Part shown: in pieces, positions 43,811 to 50,503 of the stretch
Position numbering within the stretch: the stretch's first letter is position 1
Layout of the letters: every line of letters starts with the position of its first letter
Assembly: GCA_963701265.1 (NCBI GenBank)
Contig: OY969581.1
Location: forward strand, 1,054,001 to 1,118,000
Origin: VRUE01 sp963701265
GTDB taxonomy: Bacteria > Actinomycetota > Thermoleophilia > Solirubrobacterales > 70-9
DNA: 64,000 bases
Reading direction: 5' to 3'
Made by a program: the position numbers and the translations under genes
Notes under the pieces: model-generated
Seen by the model: the letters and a program-made list of their open reading frames with translations, nothing else
Database searches by the model: none
What the model was told of the DNA's origin: nothing

Positions 43811-44476
43811 ATGGCCCGAGGTGACCCGCCCTCCGGGCACTTCAAGACGCGCCTTCCTCCCGGGCGGCACGGCCTGCCGCGCTCATTCGTTGCCGGCAAC
43901 CAACGCCTTCGCATCGTCGCCGCGACGCTGCGGGTGCTGCCGCAACATGGCTACTCCGGCACCACTATCGCCCACATAACGCGTGAGGCCAGCGTTTCGC
44001 GCAGCGCCTTCTACTCCCAGTTCGAGGGCAAGGAGGATTGCTTCCTGGCGACCTATGACGCCGCCGCATACTGGATCTGCGAGCACCTCGAGCGCACCGT
44101 CGACGCCACCGCCGAGTGGCCGACTCGTGTGCGCAGCGGGGTCGCCGCGGTACTCCGCCTGCTCGCCGAGAACCCCGATCTCGCCCACCTCTTCGCGGTC
44201 GAGGTGACCCAAGCCGGTCCGGCGGCCCGCGAGCGCCACCAACTCGTCATGGGCAAGTTTGCCGAGGCACTGCGGGCCGGCCGCCCGCGCGAGGAGGGCC
44301 TGCCGGTCGAGCTGGAGGAGATGCTGCTCGGTGGCGTTCTCGTCACCATCGGTCGCTACGTCGACGCGGGTCGGACCGAGCAGCTGCCCGAGGCGGCCGT
44401 CGAGCTGGTCCAGTACCTGCTCATCCCTTACCTGGGCAGCGAGGAGACAAGCCGCATCTCTGAAGAAGCGGCGTGA
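43811..44476 (+). CDS. TetR/AcrR-family regulator, second of a tandem pair
   Basis: 221 residues. Lead-in RLPPGRHGLPRSFVAGNQRL matches that of the TetR at 30132 (RLPRGRHALAP). HTH: VLPQHGYSGTTIAHITREAS, VSRSAFYSQFEGKEDCFLA. Effector domain ends QYLLIPYLGS. Tandem TetR genes from one promoter may give heterodimers or two-signal control; that is inference. Confidence 0.9.
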   Translation: MARGDPPSGHFKTRLPPGRHGLPRSFVAGNQRLRIVAATLRVLPQHGYSGTTIAHITREASVSRSAFYSQFEGKEDCFLATYDAAAYWICEHLERTVDATAEWPTRVRSGVAAVLRLLAENPDLAHLFAVEVTQAGPAARERHQLVMGKFAEALRAGRPREEGLPVELEEMLLGGVLVTIGRYVDAGRTEQLPEAAVELVQYLLIPYLGSEETSRISEEAA

Positions 44477-44579
44477 CGGAGGCCCATTCGCCTGAGGTCG
44501 ACGTAGGCGGTGCCTGTTTCGTCTCGCATTTGTGCAATACGCGCGCCACGCGTCGCAGACAGATCGTTACGGTGCAATC

Positions 44580-44840
44580 ATGGAGGCAATGGCAAAAAGC
44601 TGGACCGATGAGAGGCTCGAAGAGCGATTCGACCGGATCGACGTGCAGCATGATCGATTCGATGCCGACGCCCGTGAGCTGCGCACCGATTTCCGCGAAC
44701 TACGTACAGAAATGAACATTCGTTTCGACGCCATGGAACGCCGCTTCGACACTATGCAGCGCCTGATGATTCAGACCGCGGCGGGCACGATGGCGACGAT
44801 CCTCGCCGGCTTCTTCGGATTGTTGGCCACGCAGCTATAG
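44580..44840 (+). CDS. Coiled-coil protein with C-terminal membrane helix
   Basis: 86 residues from ATG 44580 (44589 also possible). A heptad-like stretch rich in F-D-R/E repeats (EERFDRIDVQHDRFDADARE, MNIRFDAMERRFDTMQRLM) precedes one C-terminal helix (TAAGTMATILAGFFGLLA). The layout is like DUF1640 and related tail-anchored coiled coils of unknown role. The transposon inserted 4-12 bases after its stop and left the gene intact. Confidence 0.7.
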   Translation: MEAMAKSWTDERLEERFDRIDVQHDRFDADARELRTDFRELRTEMNIRFDAMERRFDTMQRLMIQTAAGTMATILAGFFGLLATQL

Positions 44841-44844
44841 CCAG

Positions 44845-44852
44845 GCTTCAAG
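44845..44852. repeat. Left target-site duplication GGCTTCAA
   Basis: GGCTTCAA directly abuts the left inverted repeat and is repeated exactly at 48885-48892, abutting the right one. An 8-bp duplication fits IS1-family transposition (8-9 bp). Confidence 0.9.
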
Positions 44853-44868
44853 GTAGTGGGTCAGTTTC
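44853..44868 (+). repeat. Left terminal inverted repeat
   Basis: GGTAGTGGGTCAGTTT; exact complement of the right end at 48869-48884. After a short gap both ends continue with TGAC. Confidence 0.92.
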
Positions 44869-44981
44869 AAATGACGCCCACGCAGCGCCGATCTCGCGCT
44901 AGCTTCGTCTGACCAACAGACGAAATGGCGCCCGCGGCGGTGGAACGCCCGGGCGCCTGGCACGAGGAGGCGAAGCTCCCC

Positions 44982-45230
44982 ATGCAGGCAAAGCGTATTC
45001 GGCATGAGCCGAGAGACCCCGAACGCACGGAGCGGGCGGTCTTGGCCCTTACCGTGGCCAGTCATCCGCACCACAGAACGATGCTCGAAATGAGTAGGGA
45101 GATCGGCAACAAGGAAGCCGTCGAGCGCGCCGTGAGGAGGCTCAGCGATTACGGCTTGGTCCGACTTCACGGCCAGACGATCCTCGTGACCGACGCCGCC
45201 TACCACGCGCACCGATTGGACGCCTGGTGA
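44982..45230 (+). CDS. Small winged-helix-like protein, transposon cargo
   Basis: 82 residues from ATG 44982 (GGAGG 11 bases upstream; ATG 44925 is an alternative). The segment ERTERAVLALTVASHPHHRT, then VERAVRRLSDYGLVRLHGQT, then ILVTDAAYHAHRLDAW reads as a small winged helix with a final wing strand. A DNA-binding regulator is likely. Its stop overlaps the next start by 4 bases (GTGA), coupling it to the XRE protein. Confidence 0.7.
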   Translation: MQAKRIRHEPRDPERTERAVLALTVASHPHHRTMLEMSREIGNKEAVERAVRRLSDYGLVRLHGQTILVTDAAYHAHRLDAW

Positions 45231-45496
45231 GCGTCGCCAAGCAGTTCGGGGCCAACCTGGCCCGCATCCGCAAGCGGGCTGATCAGTCCCAGGAAGAGAC
45301 AGCCGTACGCGCCTCAGTGCATAGGACCGAGATCAGCCACTTGGAGCGCGGGCTGCGAGTCGCCCGTGTCGACACGGTTGCCAAGCTGGCTGCTGCGCTC
45401 GAAGTAGATCCGGGCGACTTCTTCGAGGGGATCGTCTGGCAGCCGGGAGATGTTCGCTACGGCCAGTTCAAGCCCGACGACACCGCTACGCTCTGA
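45227..45496 (+). CDS. XRE-family HTH repressor, transposon cargo
   Basis: 89 residues, GTG start. Canonical XRE helix-turn-helix: FGANLARIRKRADQSQEETA, VHRTEISHLERGLRVARVDT, LAAALEVDPGDFFEGI. Such single-domain proteins usually regulate the operon they head. Followed after 2 bases by the small KGG protein, so it probably controls the cargo including the Ntn-hydrolase. Confidence 0.88.
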   Translation: MSVAKQFGANLARIRKRADQSQEETAVRASVHRTEISHLERGLRVARVDTVAKLAAALEVDPGDFFEGIVWQPGDVRYGQFKPDDTATL

Positions 45497-45498
45497 AC

Positions 45499-45723
45499 AT
45501 GGCCAAGCAGTCGAAGAAGCCCGCTGATTTGAATCGTCTCGCCGCTGCCATCGTTGGCGATGCGACCGACGAGACGCCGCCGGAGCCGGAAAGCCAGCAG
45601 TCGCAGGCGGGACGTGCTGGCGGGGAAAAGGGCGGGAAGGTCCGTGCTGCACGAATGAGCGCTGAGGAGCGCTCAAGCGCCGCGAAGCGGGCCGCCAACG
45701 CGCGTTGGTCGTCCGGGTCCTAG
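45499..45723 (+). CDS. Small basic KGG-type protein, transposon cargo
   Basis: 74 residues. N-terminus ADLNRLAAAIVGDATDE, acidic Pro/Glu linker, then GGEKGGKVRAARMSAEERSS and AAKRAANARW. This C-terminal pattern is shared by a widespread small-protein family of unknown function sometimes mislabelled histone H1-like. The basic helix could bind nucleic acid or tether a partner. Located between the repressor and the Ntn-hydrolase, 56 bases from the latter. Confidence 0.72.
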   Translation: MAKQSKKPADLNRLAAAIVGDATDETPPEPESQQSQAGRAGGEKGGKVRAARMSAEERSSAAKRAANARWSSGS

Positions 45724-45779
45724 TCAGTACGTCTTAAGGAATCGAATAGTCTCCCGCCAATGACCGACTGGGAGGATCG

Positions 45780-47063
45780 GTGACTGCGGAGATCGCGGTG
45801 ATGAACGAGGAGGCGATTGCGCTCGCCGCCGACAGCGCTGTGACTGGCCCGGCCAAGATCTTTACGTCGGCGAACAAGATCTTCGCGCTATCGAAATACC
45901 ACCCGGTAGCGCTGATGATTTACGACACCGCCCAGTTCCACGGCGTGCCCTGGGAAACGATCGTCAAGCAGTACCGCCGCCAGCTAGGAGAGAGGTGCTT
46001 TCCGAGCTTGGAGGAGCATGCTGCCCACTTCCTCAAGTTCTTCGACGGGGCGACGAAGCTTTTCCCGGCCGAGGCCCAGGAGCGAAGCGTCGCAATCCTT
46101 ACTTACTCTTTGTTCGACGCGATCCTCGGCGATGCATTCAGGGAAGTCAGAGGGCTCATATCCAAAGGCGAGAAGCCAAGTGGGAAAGAAGTGGTCGAGC
46201 GGATTGAAGGCTCGATCAGCTGGCACCACAAACGCTGGAAAGAGGCGGCGACTAGGCGTGGCCTTCCAAAGGGCTACAGGGAGGCCGTGAGGAAGAAATA
46301 CTCAAAGCTGGTCACCGCAACGATCGAGGCCACCTTTGAGAAAGTCCCGCTCTCTACGCGCGCGACCCGGCAACTCCGCCAGCTGCTCCCCTGGGTAGCC
46401 ACAAAGGACCTGCCCTTCGAACGCCTCCCGACGCATTCCGGGATCGTGATCGCTGGGTTTGGTAGCGATGACGTGTTCCCGCGCCTGCGACGGTTTGACT
46501 TCGAAGCTGTCATAGCCGACAAGCTGAAGTACGTCGAAGGTCGCCCGATCGACGTGGGACCCGGCAATCGGGCCGCGATCATTCCCTTTGCACAACGTGA
46601 GCAGGTCGACACGTTCATGGCGGGAATAGACGAAGACCTCCGGGCCCATCTCCACGACTGGTGGGGCGAGCGACTACCCGCGCTGGTGGCGGAGGTTGGC
46701 GAGCATCTCAATCTTTCGAAAGCGAAACGCACAGCGCTCCAAGCGGCATTCCGCGAGAAATGCATTGAGGTTGTCCGCGGCGATTATGAGAATGCCCTAG
46801 ACCAGTTTTCGCGGGAAAACAACGTCGTGCCGATCATCGACATCGTGGGCATGCTTCCGAAGACCGAACTCGCCGAGATGGCCGAGTCGCTCATCAATCT
46901 AACGTCGTTCAAGCGCCGAGTCACGCCAGAGGCAGAGACCGTTGGCGGCCCGATCGATGTCGCCGTAATCTCGCGCGGCGACGGGTTTATTTGGATCAAG
47001 CGCAAGCACTACTTCACGACAGACTTGAACCCGCATTTCCTGGCCAACTACTATCGAGAGTGA
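45780..47063 (+). CDS. Proteasome/HslV-like Ntn-hydrolase, transposon cargo
   Basis: 427 residues. GTG 45780 has GGAGG 4 bases upstream and puts Thr directly after Met, so Met removal would expose Thr as nucleophile. The mature N-terminus TAEIAVMNEEAIALAADSAV lines up with HslV: Thr1, Asp17 (AAD), and a lysine at about 32 in SANKIFALSK beside HslV Lys33. A later HSGIVIAGFGSDDVFPRL (about residue 215) resembles the GSG loop carrying Ser124 in HslV. The rest (about 250-427) is a helical extension not found in HslV, ending IKRKHYFTTDLNPHFLANYY. Proteolysis or self-processing is inferred; no unfoldase is encoded alongside. Confidence 0.8.
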   Translation: MTAEIAVMNEEAIALAADSAVTGPAKIFTSANKIFALSKYHPVALMIYDTAQFHGVPWETIVKQYRRQLGERCFPSLEEHAAHFLKFFDGATKLFPAEAQERSVAILTYSLFDAILGDAFREVRGLISKGEKPSGKEVVERIEGSISWHHKRWKEAATRRGLPKGYREAVRKKYSKLVTATIEATFEKVPLSTRATRQLRQLLPWVATKDLPFERLPTHSGIVIAGFGSDDVFPRLRRFDFEAVIADKLKYVEGRPIDVGPGNRAAIIPFAQREQVDTFMAGIDEDLRAHLHDWWGERLPALVAEVGEHLNLSKAKRTALQAAFREKCIEVVRGDYENALDQFSRENNVVPIIDIVGMLPKTELAEMAESLINLTSFKRRVTPEAETVGGPIDVAVISRGDGFIWIKRKHYFTTDLNPHFLANYYRE

Positions 47064-47068
47064 GGAAC

Positions 47069-47281
47069 ATGGCCAAAGCAAGCAAACAAGCGACCCGGAC
47101 TGCGGATCCGAGCGCCAGCTCGGCCCTGACCAAGCGATACGGCTCGATAGCCGAGATCAAGCAGGATCTCTTCCCCAACGCGGCGGCCGAGGAAGCTGAA
47201 GCGCAGAATAGCCGAGTGGACGGTGGGTACGAAAAGCTCATGAATGAGTTCTTCGGTAACCGGCAGCATTCCCCGGCCTAG
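47069..47281 (+). CDS. 70-residue protein coupled to the Ntn-hydrolase
   Basis: ATG 47069, five bases after the Ntn-hydrolase stop, with TGAGGAAC as ribosome-binding region. Sequence: a Lys/Ser/Ala start (MAKASKQATRTADPSAS), then KRYGSIAEIKQDLFPNAAAE and EKLMNEFFGN. No family recognised. Tight coupling suggests it binds, regulates or is a substrate of the hydrolase. Its N-terminus resembles that of the KGG protein (MAKQSKKPAD). Confidence 0.68.
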   Translation: MAKASKQATRTADPSASSALTKRYGSIAEIKQDLFPNAAAEEAEAQNSRVDGGYEKLMNEFFGNRQHSPA

Positions 47282-47394
47282 CGCTCAGCACTCAGCTGCC
47301 CCTCGCCTTAAGAGCATCGCCTCTCGTTTCTCCGCTCGGCCAAATGCCGAGCAAGCTGCTTTTCCCGTCCGGTCGCTTACGCATAATGGTCAGT

Positions 47395-48228
47395 ATGAAC
47401 AGGCTGTCCACCAAGAAGCGCGCCCAGATCATCGGCTGCCTGGTGGAGGGAAACAGCATCCGCGCCACGGTCCGAATGACCGGAGCGGCCAAGAACACGA
47501 TCACGAAGCTGCTGGTCGACCTCGGGGAAGCCTGCACCGAGTACCAGGACGGCGTTCTTGTCGATCTCCCCTGTCAAGTGGTCGAGGCCGACGAGATTTG
47601 GGCGTATTGCTACGCCAAGAACAAGAACGTGCCGGAGCAGTTCAAGGGCACGCCGGGCTACGGCGATGTCTGGACGTTCACGGCGATCTGCGCCGACACG
47701 AAGCTGGTCCCCTCTTGGCTGGTCGGGGAGCGGACCTCGGATGATGCCGAAGTCTTCCTGACCGACCTGGCGAGCCGAATGGGCAACCGCATCCAGCTAT
47801 CGACAGACGGGCACCGGATGTACGAAGGGACCGTGGGGCCGTCCTTCCGCCATCAGGTCGATTGGGCGCAGATCCATAAGACCTATGCCTCGGGCGGGGA
47901 GCCGGGCAAATACAGCCCGGCTGTCTGCACCGGGACGAAGCGCCTGACCCGGAAGGGCAACCCTGATCCGGATCGGATCTCAACCAGCTACGTCGAGCGC
48001 CAGAACCTGACGATGCGGATGGGGATGCGCCGCTTCACGCGGCTCACCAACGGATTCAGCCGCAAGATCGAGAACCTCTCCCACGCCGTTTCCCTGCACT
48101 TCATGCACTACAACTTCGCCCGCCCTCACAAAGCTCTGAAGGAGCGCTATCCCCGGACGCCGGCGATGGCTGCCGGGGTCACCGATCACGTTTGGTCGCT
48201 GGAAGAGATCGCGGCGCTGCTGGACTAA
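47395..48228 (+). CDS. IS1-type DDE transposase
   Basis: 277 residues from ATG 47395. Start MNRLSTKKRAQIIGCLVEGN with an N-terminal HTH (IRATVRMTGAAKNTITKLL), then a DDE core: first Asp in EADEIWAYCYAK, second in LSTDGHRMY, Glu in TSYVERQNLTMRMGMRRFTR, and the closing PRTPAMAAGVTDHVW. A single uninterrupted frame, unlike the frameshifted insA-insB of E. coli IS1, as in IS1 relatives with longer elements. Its own TIRs are the transposon ends. Confidence 0.92.
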   Translation: MNRLSTKKRAQIIGCLVEGNSIRATVRMTGAAKNTITKLLVDLGEACTEYQDGVLVDLPCQVVEADEIWAYCYAKNKNVPEQFKGTPGYGDVWTFTAICADTKLVPSWLVGERTSDDAEVFLTDLASRMGNRIQLSTDGHRMYEGTVGPSFRHQVDWAQIHKTYASGGEPGKYSPAVCTGTKRLTRKGNPDPDRISTSYVERQNLTMRMGMRRFTRLTNGFSRKIENLSHAVSLHFMHYNFARPHKALKERYPRTPAMAAGVTDHVWSLEEIAALLD

Positions 48229-48256
48229 ATTCAAGCGGGCAGGGTAGGCCCTACGC

Positions 48257-48841
48257 ATGGACCCAGCCAATCAGCATCTAGCGCAACCACCTCTTTGGCG
48301 TACGTACCTGGCAGGCGCGGCAGCTGTTCTGCTCATCCTTGCGATGGGAGCGCACCTCCTCAGCACGCTTGGAGAAGCAGTGAGAGCTTTGGGTGCTCTC
48401 CTGAATAACGATGCTCATTACGAACCTTTCAGCGCCTCCTACAAAGTTTGGTATGCGGTCGGCATCGCGGTTGCCGCCGCCACGGCAGTCCTAATGCTCA
48501 CGTGGTTCCGAGACACGAGACGGACCAAACGGAAGGAGGCGGATCCAAGCCGCCTCTCTGATCTGCCCAGCATCCAACGCCTGTGCTGGGGGATGCTGAT
48601 TCTCGGAGCGTTGATAAGCAGCGTTGGCTTTGTGATGGTGGCCAAGACGGCCGATGCTCACGCCGGAGAGACGCTGTCGCCCGCGAATCGCCTGGGTGCC
48701 GACATGATCCTGGCGGGAGCCGTGATCGACATCCTGGGATCGCTAGTGGTTCTCGTGGGGAGCTTCTGTTGCCTTCTGCTGTTGCGAAATCAGTCGCAAG
48801 CGCGCACGGCGGCAAGTACCGAGGCCGCATCGACGGTCTGA
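48257..48841 (+). CDS. Four-TM membrane protein, transposon cargo
   Basis: 194 residues with hydrophobic segments near 18-38, 62-82, 108-130 and 148-178 and a basic cytoplasmic loop (DTRRTKRKEADPSR). No recognised family. It is the last gene before the right inverted repeat, 28 bases after the transposase. It could be a passenger unrelated to the hydrolase. Confidence 0.68.
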   Translation: MDPANQHLAQPPLWRTYLAGAAAVLLILAMGAHLLSTLGEAVRALGALLNNDAHYEPFSASYKVWYAVGIAVAAATAVLMLTWFRDTRRTKRKEADPSRLSDLPSIQRLCWGMLILGALISSVGFVMVAKTADAHAGETLSPANRLGADMILAGAVIDILGSLVVLVGSFCCLLLLRNQSQARTAASTEAASTV

Positions 48842-48868
48842 TCCGGGGCTGATGCTTGACGGTCAGTC

Positions 48869-48884
48869 AAACTGACCCACTACC
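48869..48884 (-). repeat. Right terminal inverted repeat
   Basis: AAACTGACCCACTACC, exact complement of the left end, followed at once by the duplicated GGCTTCAA. Confidence 0.92.
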
Positions 48885-48892
48885 GGCTTCAA
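48885..48892. repeat. Right target-site duplication GGCTTCAA
   Basis: Exact copy of 44845-44852. The 19-bp cys promoter element starts five bases further on (48898). Confidence 0.9.
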
Positions 48893-48897
48893 CCCTA

Positions 48898-48916
48898 GCT
48901 ATACTTTTTGAAGTAA
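48898..48916 (+). promoter_or_regulatory. Cys element copy 1: -10 box within TACTT/AAGTA palindrome
   Basis: GCTATACTTTTTGAAGTAA is identical in 19 of 19 positions to 50471-50489 in front of cysM. TATACT is a good -10 hexamer and TACTT-tttg-AAGTA is a palindrome overlapping it, as expected for a repressor site. The transposon end lies where the -35 region would be. Confidence 0.7.
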
Positions 48917-48944
48917 TGCTGATCCGGATTTAGGAGATTTGCCT

Positions 48945-50141
48945 GTGGCGAACGGTGCGGAGACGAAGGTGACGGCTGTTGTCGAGGAGATCGAGCCGTT
49001 CGAGGCGCAGCAGGAGATCGAGGGTGGCGATGTCGTCCTGATCGACACGCGCGAGCCTCACGAGTACCAGGAGGCCCACCTCGACGGCGGCAAGCTGGTG
49101 CCGCCCGGCCTGCTGCGCGACGAGATTGCTGCAGCCGCGCCCGACAAGTCTGCCCGCACGATCCTCTACTGCCGCAGCGGCAACCGCTCCTACAAGGCGG
49201 CCGAGCAGCTGGAAGCGCTGGGCTACGCCGACGTCGCCTCGATGGCCGGCGGCATCCTCGCCTGGCAGGAGCAGGGACTGCCGGTCATCGCCGCCGAGGG
49301 GATGACGCCCGAGCAGCGCGACCGCTACTCGCGCCACACGCTGCTGCCCGAGGTCGGCGTCGACGGTCAGGTGAAGATGCTGAACGCGAAGGTGCTGCTG
49401 CTCGGCGCCGGCGGGCTCGGGGCGCCGACGGCGCTCTACCTCGCCGCGGCCGGGATCGGCACGATCGGCCTCGTCGACGACGACGTGGTCGACGCCTCAA
49501 ACCTGCAGCGCCAGGTGATCCACAACACCGAACGGATCGGGATGGCGAAGACCGCGTCGGCCCGCATCTTCATCGAAGGGCTGAACCCCGACGTGAAAGT
49601 CGTCGAGCACAACGGCCGGCTCGACGCGAGCAACATCCTCGACGTGATCTCCGACTACGACATCATCGTCGACGGCGCCGACAACTTCCCCACCCGCTAC
49701 CTGCTGAACGACGCCTCGGTGCGGCTGCGCAAGCCGGTCGTCTCCGCCTCGATCCTCGGCTTCGACGGCCAGATCTCGACCTTTGCGCCCTTCGAGGGCC
49801 CCTGCTACCGCTGCCTCTATCCGACGCCGCCGCCGGCCGAGCTGGCACCGAGCTGCTCGGCAAACGGGGTGCTCGGAGTGATGGCGGGGACGATGGGCAC
49901 CCTGCAGGCCAACGAGGTGATCAAGCTGATCCTCGGCAAGGGCGAACCGCTGATCGGGCGCCTCTTGCTCTACGACGCGTTGGGGACCCGCTTCACCGAG
50001 CTGAAGGTCCGCCGCGATCCCGACTGCCCGATCTGCGGCGAGCAGGCCGAGGAGATCCCGGAGTCGGAGATGGGGAAGTTCCCCGACTACGACGCCTTCT
50101 GCGCCGGCGCCGGCGGCGACCGCCAGACGCTGGCCTCCTAG
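48945..50141 (+). CDS. Rhodanese-ThiF fusion activating the sulfur carrier CysO (MoeZ/MoeB-like)
   Basis: 398 residues from GTG 48945 (AGGAG 8 bases upstream). Residues about 5-105 form a rhodanese domain with active Cys in YCRSGNRSYKA. Residues about 115-385 are a ThiF/MoeB adenylyltransferase (LLGAGGLGAPTALYLAAAGI, DDDVVDASNLQRQVIH) with zinc cysteines in CYRCLYP and CPICGE. It should adenylate and then sulfurate the Gly-Gly end of CysO. The rhodanese is at the N-terminus, whereas MoeZ of Mycobacterium has it at the C-terminus. 18 bases before cysO. Confidence 0.92.
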   Translation: MANGAETKVTAVVEEIEPFEAQQEIEGGDVVLIDTREPHEYQEAHLDGGKLVPPGLLRDEIAAAAPDKSARTILYCRSGNRSYKAAEQLEALGYADVASMAGGILAWQEQGLPVIAAEGMTPEQRDRYSRHTLLPEVGVDGQVKMLNAKVLLLGAGGLGAPTALYLAAAGIGTIGLVDDDVVDASNLQRQVIHNTERIGMAKTASARIFIEGLNPDVKVVEHNGRLDASNILDVISDYDIIVDGADNFPTRYLLNDASVRLRKPVVSASILGFDGQISTFAPFEGPCYRCLYPTPPPAELAPSCSANGVLGVMAGTMGTLQANEVIKLILGKGEPLIGRLLLYDALGTRFTELKVRRDPDCPICGEQAEEIPESEMGKFPDYDAFCAGAGGDRQTLAS

Positions 50142-50159
50142 GCTAGGATCACCGCCTTC

Positions 50160-50432
50160 ATGGCGACCATTCGCATACCTCCCGTCCTGCGTCCCCACAC
50201 CGGCGGGGCGCCTGAAGTCGAGGCCGCCGGCTCCGACGTGGGGGAGGTCCTGCGTGCCCTCACCGCCGAGCACCCCGGCACCGCCGAGCAGCTCTTCGGC
50301 GAGGACGGCGACCTCAACCGCTACGTCAACGTCTACCTCAACGACGAGGACGTGCGGGTCTTGGACGGCCTGGGCACAGCCGTCAAAGAGGGCGACACGG
50401 TTGTGATCCTTCCGGCGATGGCCGGCGGTTGA
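50160..50432 (+). CDS. cysO: Sulfur-carrier protein CysO (ThiS/MoaD fold)
   Basis: 90 residues, ubiquitin-like. IRIPPVLRPHTGGAPEVEA at the N-terminus is the CysO-type start, and the chain ends VVILPAMAGG with the Gly-Gly needed for thiocarboxylation. CysO-COSH provides sulfur to CysM, giving a CysO-cysteine adduct later cut by Mec. Stands between its activator and cysM. Confidence 0.92.
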   Translation: MATIRIPPVLRPHTGGAPEVEAAGSDVGEVLRALTAEHPGTAEQLFGEDGDLNRYVNVYLNDEDVRVLDGLGTAVKEGDTVVILPAMAGG

Positions 50433-50470
50433 AAAAGCCTTCGTAATTCCCCACGGGCCGAACGCCCGAC

Positions 50471-50489
50471 GCTATACTTTTTGAAGTAA
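50471..50489 (+). promoter_or_regulatory. Cys element copy 2
   Basis: Identical to 48898-48916: GCTATACTTTTTGAAGTAA with TATACT (50473-50478) inside. It is 15 bases before the cysM ATG, so the transcript would have almost no leader, and cysM has its own promoter in addition to read-through from cysO. Confidence 0.7.
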
Positions 50490-50503
50490 GGGACTGGCGA
50501 GCG

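Larger units (their letters stand above)
44853..48884 (+). mobile_element. IS1-family transposon with passenger genes, complete, 4032 bp
   Basis: The termini are perfect 16-bp inverted repeats, GGTAGTGGGTCAGTTT at 44853-44868 and its complement at 48869-48884. They begin GGTAGTG like the IS1-family GGTRRTG ends. An 8-bp direct duplication flanks them. The element contains seven genes on the plus strand: winged helix, XRE repressor, KGG-type small protein, Ntn-hydrolase, 70-residue protein, IS1-type transposase and a four-TM protein. Passenger-carrying IS1 relatives (ISMhu11 group) are documented in archaea; this cargo is not one I know. Intact ends and duplication indicate recent insertion. 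Confidence 0.92.

Noticed and set aside
47395..48228. Simple IS1 copy of under 1 kb around the transposase alone
   Set aside because: I found no inverted repeats or target duplication close to the transposase; the only matching ends are at 44853 and 48884.
48856..48905. TTGACG inside the transposon as the -35 for the cys -10 box
   Set aside because: The gap to TATACT is 38 bases, far from the usual 16-18, so it cannot serve as a standard promoter.
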